Assembly: GCA_965662885.1 (NCBI GenBank) | Contig: CBFIJI010000031.1 | Location: forward strand, 1 to 19,299 | DNA: 19,299 bases | Direction of reading: 5' to 3' | Origin: CBFIJI01 sp965662885 | GTDB lineage: Bacteria; Bacteroidota; Bacteroidia; Flavobacteriales; Flavobacteriaceae | Translations under genes and position numbers: made by a program | The notes under the pieces: model-generated | Seen by the model: the letters and a program-made list of their open reading frames with translations, nothing else | Told to the model about the DNA's origin: nothing | The model's database searches: none | Part shown: positions 1-6,010 of the stretch, piece after piece | How the letters are laid out: every line of letters begins with the position of its first letter | How positions within the stretch are numbered: position 1 is the first letter of the stretch

Positions 1-1131
1 CAATTTGTAGCAACACAAAAAAACTATTTCGCCGATGAAATTGGTACGCTCAAATTGAAACAAGAACCTAAAAAAGAAATTAGCGCTGGTGATGTTGGCT
101 ACCTTATCACTGGAATCAAAGAAGCTAAAGAAGTAAAGGTAGGAGATACCATCACGCACCCTGAGCGACCCACAAAAAATGCCATTGACGGTTTTGAAGA
201 AGTAAAACCCATGGTTTTTGCGGGGATATATCCTGTGGACACAGAAGACTATGAAGAGTTGCGCGCAAGTATGGAAAAACTCCAATTGAACGATGCTTCT
301 CTAGTGTTTTCTGCGGAAAGTTCTGCCGCTTTAGGTTTTGGTTTTCGTTGCGGTTTTCTAGGAATGCTCCATTTGGAAATCATTCAAGAACGTCTTGAAA
401 GAGAGTTTAACATGACGGTAATTACTACCGTTCCTAATGTCTCCTATCATGCATTTACCAAAAAAGATCCCGATACGATCCTTATGGTAAACAACCCCTC
501 CGACCTTCCCGACCCTTCTTTTATGGATCGTGTGGAAGAACCTTATATCAAAGCAACCATTATTACAAAGTCCGACTTTGTTGGAAATGTGATGAGTCTA
601 TGTATTGAAAAACGAGGGCAAATCACCAATCAAACCTATTTAACCACTGAACGGGTTGAACTGTCTTTCGATATGCCTTTGGCAGAAATTGTGTTTGATT
701 TTTACGACCGATTAAAAACTGTTTCCAAAGGCTATGCATCCTTTGACTATTCGCCAATCGGAATGCGTTCTTCCAAATTAGTAAAAGTGGATATCCTTTT
801 AAACGCCAATCCAGTAGATGCTCTTTCTGCATTAATCCATGCCGACAATGCATATACTATCGGAAAAAAGATGTGTGAAAAGCTTAGACAACTCATTCCA
901 CGTCAACAATTCGACATTCCTATTCAAGCCGCAATTGGAGCCAAAATAATTTCCCGAGAAACCATCAAAGCGTTACGAAAAGACGTTACCGCTAAGTGTT
1001 ATGGGGGAGATATATCCCGAAAAAGGAAGTTGCTCGAAAAGCAAAAAAAGGGGAAAAAGAAAATGCGCCAAGTTGGAAATGTAGAAATACCACAACAAGC
1101 ATTTATGGCCGTTTTAAAGCTCAATGAATAA
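1..1131 (+). CDS. lepA: Elongation factor 4 (LepA), 5'-truncated by the window edge
   Basis: Ribosome-associated translational GTPase that acts on stalled or misplaced elongating ribosomes and in 30S biogenesis. The frame is open from base 1, so about 376 C-terminal residues of a protein of roughly 600 are present; the GTP-binding G domain lies outside the window. Visible in order are the end of domain II (GDVGYLITGIKE, VGDTITHPERP), the EF-G domain III/V-like part with GFRCGFLGMLHLEI and SPIGMRSSKLVKVDIL, and the LepA-specific C-terminal domain. That domain carries the hallmark ISRETIKALRKDVTAKCYGG, the lysine-rich RKRKLLEKQKKGKKKMR and the ending VEIPQQAFMAVLKL. These motifs separate LepA from EF-G and BipA. 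No frame damage is seen. A weak AAAGC/GCTTT hairpin followed by T-rich sequence spans the stop codon (1116-1139) and may help end transcription. Confidence 0.97.
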   Translation, partial: QFVATQKNYFADEIGTLKLKQEPKKEISAGDVGYLITGIKEAKEVKVGDTITHPERPTKNAIDGFEEVKPMVFAGIYPVDTEDYEELRASMEKLQLNDASLVFSAESSAALGFGFRCGFLGMLHLEIIQERLEREFNMTVITTVPNVSYHAFTKKDPDTILMVNNPSDLPDPSFMDRVEEPYIKATIITKSDFVGNVMSLCIEKRGQITNQTYLTTERVELSFDMPLAEIVFDFYDRLKTVSKGYASFDYSPIGMRSSKLVKVDILLNANPVDALSALIHADNAYTIGKKMCEKLRQLIPRQQFDIPIQAAIGAKIISRETIKALRKDVTAKCYGGDISRKRKLLEKQKKGKKKMRQVGNVEIPQQAFMAVLKLNE

Positions 1132-1290
1132 GGCTTTTTGTGTTCTCTCTTTTTTTAATTAATTTTCCGTATGATTATTAGCTTTAATCGTTTATTCACA
1201 AAACCCTAAAACTGCCTATCACTTTCAATTAAATCAATTCTTATAACCGTTATTTGAGCGGCTTTAACTCCCCTAATCTCCGAAAACTAA

Positions 1291-1767
1291 ATGAAAAACC
1301 TAAGTAATATAGGCCTTGACCTCGAAAAGAGCCATAATCTGGCTAACTTATTGGATGATCTACTCTCCAATTATTCTGTTTTTAACCAAAATATAAGAGG
1401 ATATCATTGGAATGTCCAAGGAGATAAATTCTTTGAATTGCATCTTAAATTTGAGGAACTCTATACGATGTTTATTAACAATGTTGATGAAATCGCAGAA
1501 CGAATCCTAACACTAGGGCATATCCCCGAACACAAATTCATCAATTATCTAAAACGATCCAATATAGAAGAAAGTAATAATGTTACCGATGGCTTAAAAG
1601 CGGTAAACGAAACTCTGGAAGGCCTTAAGGTTTTACTCGATAAAGAACGTCAAATTCTTATCTTTTCTAGTGGCATAAAAGATGAAGGAACTTATTCACT
1701 TATTAGTAGTTATATTCAAAAGCAGGAAAAATGGGTGTGGATGTTTTCAACCTATTTAAAAAAATAG
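1291..1767 (+). CDS. dps: Dps-family DNA-binding ferritin-like protein
   Basis: Mini-ferritin that oxidises Fe(II) with hydrogen peroxide, stores iron in a 12-subunit shell and protects DNA in starvation or oxidative stress; cytoplasmic. The 158-residue length is normal. The inter-subunit ferroxidase ligands are all present with classical Dps spacing: H39, H51, D66 and E70, within IRGYHWNVQGDKFFELH and NNVDEIAERI. A C-terminal helix contains YIQKQEKWVWMFSTYLKK. The ATG at 1291 lies just before the conserved first helix. No Shine-Dalgarno sequence is seen, as is usual in this phylum. No clear TAnnTTTG promoter is found in the 159 bases upstream. The gene stands alone between lepA and a pseudogene. 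Whether this copy binds DNA cannot be read from the sequence, since the N-terminal tail is not notably lysine-rich. Confidence 0.95.
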   Translation: MKNLSNIGLDLEKSHNLANLLDDLLSNYSVFNQNIRGYHWNVQGDKFFELHLKFEELYTMFINNVDEIAERILTLGHIPEHKFINYLKRSNIEESNNVTDGLKAVNETLEGLKVLLDKERQILIFSSGIKDEGTYSLISSYIQKQEKWVWMFSTYLKK

Positions 1768-1783
1768 GCAAGAAATTTCTTGC
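1751..1783. repeat. Two adjacent palindromes over the dps stop codon
   Basis: CCTATTT (1751-1757) pairs with AAATAGG (1762-1768) around an AAAA loop and includes the stop codon. It runs directly into the perfect 16-bp palindrome GCAAGAAATTTCTTGC (1768-1783). On the plus strand the second hairpin lacks a T run. On the minus strand it is followed by seven Ts, the geometry of a terminator for transcripts coming from the right. The hairpins may act as a 3' end or mRNA-stability structure; this is inference. The rest of 1768-2009 shows only a small GGGAT/ATCCC hairpin (1875-1889) and no gene. Confidence 0.35.
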
Positions 1784-2009
1784 AGAAAAATCATGGGTTG
1801 TATTAAGATAACATGATATAACCTTTAGGCTTATTCCCGAGGATTAATCCGATTTACTCTTGTCTTTTTTCAAAGGGATAAATGATCCCGAAATTTAAAA
1901 GCATCATAAAAAAAACAGCTTTTTTTAAGGAATTTTAAAAGGTCTCCTTTTGAAAAGTAACCCTCTATTTCTTGAGTTTTGTTGTTCATGTAACTCACTA
2001 AAGCCCTGA

Positions 2010-2729
2010 ATGTCGAATGATAAGATTTTGCCAACACTCCTTTTGTTATCAATATCAACGCTTTTTTATGGTCAACAAGACAAGATAATCGCTTCAAAAG
2101 ATCAAAAGCGAGGCTTTTATTTTTATTGGGGATGGAATAGAGGATGGTATAACACCTCAGCCCTGACCTTTAGTGGAAAGAATTATGACTTTACACTTAA
2201 AAATGTTCAAGCAGTGGACAGACAATCAACATTCTCTTTGGAAGAATACTTAAACACAAAAAGAATAACAATCCCACAATATAACCTCAGAATTGGTTAT
2301 TTTTTTAAAAACAACTGGGAGGTCGCTATTGGTTTGGATCATATAAAAATGTGATTAAAAACCATCAAACAGTTAAAATATGTAGGGAAATTAACACCTC
2401 CAGTTCCTCATATAGTGGGAGCTATTTAGATAACGACATCACTATTCGTACTGATTTTTTAAGCTTTAAACACACCGATGGGTTAAACTATTTGAATCTA
2501 GAACTTAGATATACCCATAGGTTCCACACTTTTAAAAAAATAGCCATTAACCATCTTGAGTGGTTTGAAATTGGCATTTTAATTCCAAACATAAATTTAC
2601 TGAATAAAAACCGCTACGATGAATTCCGTCTTTTAGGTTGTGGTTTAACCCTTGTTTTAGCGTGAATGTAAGCTTCTTTGATTATGTCTTTATTCAAAAT
2701 GATCGCTAAATATGGGGTTTTTTTTATGT
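2010..2729 (+). pseudogene. Decayed outer-membrane beta-barrel protein (WGWNRGWY family)
   Basis: Remains of a secreted outer-membrane beta-barrel protein typical of Bacteroidota. The 5' part reads as a signal-like N-terminus (ILPTLLLLSISTLFYGQQ), then FYFYWGWNRGWYNTSALTFS, KNYDFTLKNVQAVDRQS and PQYNLRIGYFFKNNWEVAIG. It stops at 2352-2354. One missing base near 2347 would restore KYVIKNHQTVKI and continue into the second reading frame (TDFLSFKHTDGLNYLNLE, NKNRYDEFRLLG). That frame stops at 2663-2665. One further missing T near 2655 restores SVNVSFFDYVFIQND, and another break near 2704 leads to KYGVFFM. The end of the barrel, usually about 60 more residues ending in an aromatic residue, is not recognisable. 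At least three frame breaks and loss of the C-terminal strands indicate true decay rather than one sequencing error. Naming rests on remembered family motifs. Confidence 0.8.
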
Positions 2730-2801
2730 TTTATAATTCTTGTTATCTTTATTAAATAATCAGTTCCTACTGCTTATAAGGAATCCCCTAAAATCAATAC
2801 C

Positions 2802-3071
2802 ATGACAGAACAATTATTGGCTTTTTTTAAAAACCCAAAAGCGAAAACAACCCTCCGAGTTCCAAAAGGAATTTGCCCACATTGTTGGAGTATGCAGAAC
2901 TACGACCAACAAATTAGACAGCTATATAAAGACCTAAAAATTGAAAAAAATAACGCCACTAAAACTTACTCCTTTTTTCAGCACTATTTTAAACGTCACT
3001 TAAAAGAAATTCGCTTAAAAAAAGATATAAATGGAATGGAATGTCCACGGTGTCAAATGCAGCATAACTAA
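2802..3071 (+). CDS. Small conserved protein with paired CxxC motifs, function unknown
   Basis: An 89-residue cytoplasmic protein with two cysteine pairs, C25-P-H-C28 near the N-terminus and C81-P-R-C84 near the C-terminus. Together they could form one zinc-ribbon-like site bridging the ends of the chain. Between them lies a charged, probably helical section (IRQLYKDLKIEKNN, FFQHYFKRHLKEIRLKK). The pattern 'GICPHCW..Q.YD.QIR..YKD ... FFQHYFKRHL..I.LKK ... MECPRC' recalls a small Bacteroidota family for which I know no function. The ATG at 2802 is the first in frame, 137 bases after the pseudogene's second frame ends, and no Shine-Dalgarno sequence precedes it. The next gene begins 29 bases downstream on the same strand, so the two may share a transcript. 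Zinc binding is inferred, not shown. Confidence 0.8.
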   Translation: MTEQLLAFFKNPKAKTTLRVPKGICPHCWSMQNYDQQIRQLYKDLKIEKNNATKTYSFFQHYFKRHLKEIRLKKDINGMECPRCQMQHN

Positions 3072-3100
3072 ACCCAAAATAAACAAACCCCGATGTTTTA

Positions 3101-3787
3101 ATGATGATTGGAGTTCGCCAAATACTAAAGTGGTTTAAAGCCTCTTGGTTTTCCCCTCTTCTTGTAACCATGATAGGAGTTTTATTGGCACTATTCTTTG
3201 AAAATATGATTCAAGAATTTAACCTTAAAAGTAATAAACAAATTTCCATCCAAAACATCAAACAAGAAATCATAGATAATATCGAAAGTGTCGAAACCGA
3301 AAAAAACAATGACAGCTTGATGGCTTTTTTCAAAGACCTCCTCAAGCAAAATGATGTGTTTTCAAAAACAATTACTATTCACCAAGACTCTATGATGCAC
3401 TTTCAAAAAAAACATGAGGTGTTTTTCGAAATAAAAAACAAAAAAGCAGCTAAAGGTGGCGCTTTTACTTATGAATTAAATTTCAACTATCACATTAGCT
3501 TAATACAAGTCTCAGACATTGCTTGGCAAACTGCTTTACTGCGTAAATCCGCTATAGAAATAGACTATGAATGTCTTCAAGGCCTAGTTTATATCTATGA
3601 CATGCAAAAACGATTTGTGGTACAGCAAGACAAACTGCTGGACGCAATGATCAGTCGTCAAGAAGAAAAAGTCTTCCATACCTTGGGGGTGGTTCAGCAG
3701 CTCAAAACCCAGTTTTTAGAAATATTAAAAGAAGCACAAGAGGAAATTGATGTCTGTTTTAATGATTTTAAGACATATAAGTTTTGA
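3101..3787 (+). CDS. Single-pass membrane protein of unknown function
   Basis: A 228-residue protein that I cannot assign to a named family. It has a short N-terminus with basic residues, one membrane-spanning helix at about residues 17-34 (SPLLVTMIGVLLALFFE), then about 190 residues without further hydrophobic segments. The soluble part is rich in Lys, Glu and Gln and looks largely helical, possibly coiled-coil (IQNIKQEIIDNIESVETEK; the C-terminal FLEILKEAQEEIDVCF). No catalytic motif is visible. The layout resembles small Bacteroidota inner-membrane proteins with an 'LGVLLAL..' helix followed by a long helical domain. Translation can start at 3101 or at the adjacent ATG at 3104; the choice changes one residue. 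The gene follows the CxxC protein by 29 bases and is followed by the CBS gene after a 38-base gap. Confidence 0.75.
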   Translation: MMIGVRQILKWFKASWFSPLLVTMIGVLLALFFENMIQEFNLKSNKQISIQNIKQEIIDNIESVETEKNNDSLMAFFKDLLKQNDVFSKTITIHQDSMMHFQKKHEVFFEIKNKKAAKGGAFTYELNFNYHISLIQVSDIAWQTALLRKSAIEIDYECLQGLVYIYDMQKRFVVQQDKLLDAMISRQEEKVFHTLGVVQQLKTQFLEILKEAQEEIDVCFNDFKTYKF

Positions 3788-3825
3788 TTTTTTTGTATAT
3801 TGAAGTAACCCTAAATACTAGAACC

Positions 3826-4245
3826 ATGAAAAAACGAGAGCCCGTTCGGCATATCATGACCACCGACCCCATCGTAATTAATACCAATGATGGTTTAACC
3901 AAGGCTGAAACCATATTCAAGGACCATCGAGTACGTCACCTTCCTGTTGTTTCAGGAAAAGCAATTGTAGGTATTCTAAGTATGACCGATTTGGCACGGA
4001 TCAGTTTTGTAGATAGCTACAAACCTGAAGAATTTCGAGTGGACACTTCTGTTTACTCTATGTTTACGCTTGAACAAATTATGGTTCGAAACCCAACCTG
4101 TATTCCTTCAGACACCTTAATTAAAGACGCTGCTGAGATTTTTTTAAACAATGAATTTCATGCGCTTCCAATTGTTGACGATGGGCAATTAGTTGGAATT
4201 CTTACAACTTCCGATTTAATCAAGTATTTATTAGAACAATACTGA
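3826..4245 (+). CDS. Two-CBS-domain protein
   Basis: A 139-residue protein made almost wholly of two CBS domains, which together form a Bateman module that senses adenine nucleotides such as AMP, ATP or SAM. CBS1 spans about residues 7-60 (VRHIMTTDPIVINTNDG ... HLPVVSGKAIVGILSMTDL). CBS2 spans about 82-136 (IMVRNPTCIPSDTLIKDAAE ... HALPIVDDGQLVGILTTSDL). No other domain is attached, so it may act as a stand-alone regulator; its partner is not evident from neighbours. The frame is open upstream to 3784, but the ATG at 3826 gives a compact N-terminus (MKKREPVRHIM) that matches the usual start of such proteins. A start at 3784 would overlap the previous gene and add an unlikely hydrophobic lead. 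I therefore chose 3826. Confidence 0.9.
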   Translation: MKKREPVRHIMTTDPIVINTNDGLTKAETIFKDHRVRHLPVVSGKAIVGILSMTDLARISFVDSYKPEEFRVDTSVYSMFTLEQIMVRNPTCIPSDTLIKDAAEIFLNNEFHALPIVDDGQLVGILTTSDLIKYLLEQY

Positions 4246-4279
4246 TCAACTCTTGTTTTAATAGTCTCTCCAAAACCCA

Positions 4280-4324
4280 CTAAGAGCGAAATTCATAGCC
4301 CACCGAAATGACTTCACTAAAATT
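4280..4324 (-). pseudogene. Possible remnant of an outer-membrane protein C-terminus
   Basis: On the minus strand, just past the stop of the DUF6249 gene, codons read NFSEVISVGYEFRS and then stop. Alternating residues and a closing VGYEFR-type strand resemble the last beta-strand of an outer-membrane barrel. No upstream coding sequence joins it in frame; the preceding bases belong to the DUF6249 gene in another frame. It may be a scrap left by deletion, or chance. It is too short to be certain. Confidence 0.22.
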
Positions 4325-4658
4325 ATTTGTTTTTGTCCATTTCACGCTGGATATACCACGAAGAAATCAATAGTCCTAAACCACCAAAAAGAAAAATACT
4401 GGCAAAATAACCAACTTGTGCATCTTCAAAAATATTCATGTTGTCTAAAAAACCTCCCAACAACAAACCGATTGCCGCTCCTATAAATAAAGATCCTGAT
4501 TTTAAACCACCATAAGGTGTGGGTTGTTTTAATGGAATTTCAAGCCCTTTAGCAATCATGTCTTTTTTGATTTTAAACTGGGTAATAATGGCAATAATAG
4601 CAATACTTCCTCCAGCAATGATTCCAAAAATGGGTATTAATAAAGCATAATCAAACAT
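4323..4658 (-). CDS. DUF6249-like small inner-membrane protein
   Basis: A 111-residue membrane protein with three hydrophobic segments: residues about 4-27 (LLIPIFGIIAGGSIAIIAII), about 54-70 (GSLFIGAAIGLLLGGFL) and about 83-102 (GYFASIFLFGGLGLLISSWY). A polar stretch between the first two includes MIAKGLEIPLKQPTPYGGLK, a pattern I associate with the DUF6249 family; its function is unknown. The gene is divergent from the ECF sigma-factor gene at 4789. The two share a 130-base promoter region with an 11-bp inverted repeat that puts the same GTAACTTTTTT element upstream of each. This suggests that the protein belongs to the regulon of that sigma factor, perhaps as a membrane component of an envelope or stress response. 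That role is inference. Confidence 0.8.
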   Translation of the reverse strand: MFDYALLIPIFGIIAGGSIAIIAIITQFKIKKDMIAKGLEIPLKQPTPYGGLKSGSLFIGAAIGLLLGGFLDNMNIFEDAQVGYFASIFLFGGLGLLISSWYIQREMDKNK

Positions 4659-4685
4659 AATTTTAAGTTTTTATTGTTATCCTTC

Positions 4686-4714
4686 TTTAGAGTCTTAAAA
4701 AGAAAAAAAGTTAC
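4686..4714 (-). promoter_or_regulatory. Candidate ECF-type promoter for the DUF6249 gene
   Basis: Read on the minus strand: GTAACTTTTTT (4714 to 4704), an 11-base spacer, then CTCTAAA (4692 to 4686), 28 bases before the start codon. It mirrors the plus-strand promoter at 4740-4769, with a spacer one base shorter. GTAAC followed by a (G/C)TCTAAA box looks like an ECF -35/-10 pair rather than the TTG/TAnnTTTG pair of the main flavobacterial sigma factor. Confidence 0.5.
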
Positions 4715-4739
4715 TCTTTTTCTGTTTTTTTATTTTTAT

Positions 4740-4769
4740 GTAACTTTTTTATGGTTTCCATTGTCTAAA
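4740..4769 (+). promoter_or_regulatory. Candidate autoregulatory ECF promoter
   Basis: GTAACTTTTTT (4740-4750), a 12-base spacer, then GTCTAAA (4763-4769), 20 bases before the sigma-factor ATG. A -35 element with an AAC core and a -10 element with GTC are typical of promoters read by ECF sigma factors, which often transcribe their own gene. The 11-base first element is repeated exactly in inverted orientation at 4704-4714. Confidence 0.55.
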
Positions 4770-4788
4770 AACAAACACAATAACGAAT

Positions 4789-5331
4789 ATGGAACTGTCG
4801 CAATCCGAATTAAAAACAATTCAACAGGGCAATCTTGATGCTTTTGAATTGTTGATTGATTGCTATCAAGACCGAATGTATGCGCTGGCTTTTAAAATGA
4901 CTAAAAACAGTGTTGATGCTCAAGAGGTTACACAAATTGCTTTTATCAAATGCTATCAAAATATTAAAAGCTATGCCTTTAATGCTAAATTTTCTGTTTG
5001 GTTATACGCCATTACCTACAACGAAAGTTTAACGTTTTTAAAAAAGAAAAAACGTTGGGTTTATGGTTATTTTGAAAAAGAATATCAGCAGCAGGGGCAT
5101 GCTCCCGAGGTGGAAGGGAATTTGATCCAAAAAGATCGGGAGGACGTTGTGAAAAACCTCTTGGACTATTTAAAACCTGAAGAGCGTTTGTTATTAAACC
5201 TTTTCTACATGGAAGAGCTCTCCTATAAAGAAATTGTTCAGATCACAAACATCCCCTTAAGCAGTGTAAAAGTTAAAATCCATCGAGCAAAAAATAAACT
5301 TAAAAAGAACCTTAACTATTCCTTTAATTAA
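4789..5331 (+). CDS. ECF-family RNA polymerase sigma factor
   Basis: A 180-residue group 4 (extracytoplasmic function) sigma factor that directs RNA polymerase to a specific promoter set. Region 2 covers about residues 14-85 and includes FELLIDCYQDRMYALAFKMT, DAQEVTQIAFIKCYQNI and FSVWLYAITYNESLTFLKKK, which hold the core-binding and -10 contact helices. A linker of about 30 residues follows. Region 4 covers about 118-175 with LKPEERLLLNLFYMEELSYK, the recognition helix IPLSSVKVKIHRAKNKLKK and a basic end. There is no region 1.1 or 3, and the length is normal. A small membrane protein gene starts 11 bases downstream and is the likely regulator. The upstream GTAAC-N18-GTC pair suggests autoregulation. 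The inducing signal cannot be told from the sequence. Confidence 0.95.
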   Translation: MELSQSELKTIQQGNLDAFELLIDCYQDRMYALAFKMTKNSVDAQEVTQIAFIKCYQNIKSYAFNAKFSVWLYAITYNESLTFLKKKKRWVYGYFEKEYQQQGHAPEVEGNLIQKDREDVVKNLLDYLKPEERLLLNLFYMEELSYKEIVQITNIPLSSVKVKIHRAKNKLKKNLNYSFN

Positions 5332-5342
5332 AGAAGACAGCA

Positions 5343-5684
5343 ATGGAAAAAAATGAACTGATGAGTCTTTTAAAAAAAGATGTGAACCCTAAAGCACCGA
5401 AGGAGATGAAAAAAAACATTCTCCAAGAGTTGCGCAACCTAGAACAAACCAAAGAACGTATTCCTTTTATCCCAATTGATTCGTATAAAGATAGTGGCAT
5501 CCTTCTCCTCCTTATAATATTAAGCAGCTCCTTTCTTTTTGTTGAAGGCCAGCTGTTGACTTCTTCATCTGTTTTTGTTCTTGAAAAAATAAGTAAAACG
5601 AGCTTGGAGTTGTTCATTATAAGCCTCTCTGCGCTATTCTTTGTTCGTGTTTTAGGTCAGTTAATTTCCATAAAAAAAGGCTAA
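5343..5684 (+). CDS. Small two-helix membrane protein, candidate anti-sigma factor
   Basis: A 113-residue protein encoded 11 bases after the ECF sigma factor, so almost surely on its transcript. The N-terminal 45 residues are charged and cytoplasmic-like (MEKNELMSLLKKDVNPKAPK, MKKNILQELRNLEQTKERIP). Two hydrophobic helices follow, at about residues 51-70 (SGILLLLIILSSSFLFVEGQ) and about 86-108 (LELFIISLSALFFVRVLGQL). The layout, a short cytoplasmic head plus membrane anchor paired with a sigma gene, fits a membrane anti-sigma factor. However, the zinc anti-sigma motif HxxxCxxC is absent and there is no sizeable periplasmic sensor domain. It is therefore either a minimal or divergent anti-sigma factor, or a membrane partner of unknown role. 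The function is inferred mainly from position. Confidence 0.75.
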   Translation: MEKNELMSLLKKDVNPKAPKEMKKNILQELRNLEQTKERIPFIPIDSYKDSGILLLLIILSSSFLFVEGQLLTSSSVFVLEKISKTSLELFIISLSALFFVRVLGQLISIKKG

Positions 5685-5693
5685 GTCATTTCC

Positions 5694-5913
5694 ATGGCTT
5701 CGAATAAAACCCTTAATGTTTGGGTTATACCCAATGCCAAAATTGAAAGGGTCGTGGTTCAAAAGACCCAACTAAAGGTGTGGCTCAAAGGACGCTAAAT
5801 CTGGTAAAGCCACTAAGACACTTATTTCAATCTTAGCAAAGCATTTCAACAATATCCGAGTACTATATGTTCAAAAAGACTGCTTAGAGCGTATTGCTGT
5901 TTCTTTGGAATAA
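5694..5913 (+). pseudogene. Frameshifted DUF167 (YggU-family) gene
   Basis: Starting at ATG 5694 the frame reads MASNKTLNVWVIPNAKIERV, then QLKVWLKGR, and meets TAA at 5795-5797. From 5798 a second frame reads KSGKATKTLISILAKHF, VQKDCLERIAVSLE and stops at 5911-5913. Joined, these give the DUF167 pattern: V.PNAK...V, LKV.L, then (D/S)GKA.K.LI..LAK.F. Insertion of two bases at the break gives a gapless fit between the first two family blocks. The whole is about 73 codons, close to the usual length of the family, whose role is unknown. One frame break only: either a recent pseudogene or a base-calling error. It lies 9 bases after the membrane-protein gene, so it probably once shared its transcript. 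Confidence 0.68.
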
Positions 5914-5936
5914 AAAGTTGGCAATCCGTATCTTTG
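5904..5936 (+). promoter_or_regulatory. Flavobacterial promoter before the stress-protein/SulP unit
   Basis: TTTG (5904-5907), a 21-base spacer, then TATCTTTG (5929-5936) fit the Bacteroidota -33 TTTG / -7 TAnnTTTG consensus. Transcription would start near 5943, giving a leader of about 68 bases to the ATG at 6011. The leader contains a small AGGTC/GACCT stem followed by four Ts (about 5945-5966), too weak to call an attenuator. The promoter overlaps the end of the DUF167 pseudogene. Confidence 0.55.
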
Positions 5937-6010
5937 AAAAAACAGGTCGGCATAAAGACCTTTTAAAAATTGAGCTTGTTTAAAATCAATAATTTATATA
6001 TTTATATACA

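Noticed and set aside
1870..2097. 75-codon minus-strand frame facing the barrel pseudogene
   Set aside because: It overlaps the signal-peptide end of the pseudogene, has no recognisable motif, and its composition looks like translated AT-rich noncoding DNA.
1956..3811. GTAACCCT at about 1958 and 3805 as further ECF promoter copies
   Set aside because: They lack the T-run part of GTAACTTTTTT, and no matching TCTAAA box follows at the right distance.
5789..5800. Programmed +1 frameshift in the DUF167 gene
   Set aside because: The stop codon sits at the break, but the preceding CGC codon would have to slip onto GCT with poor pairing, and a two-base loss gives a better family alignment. Decay or read error is simpler.
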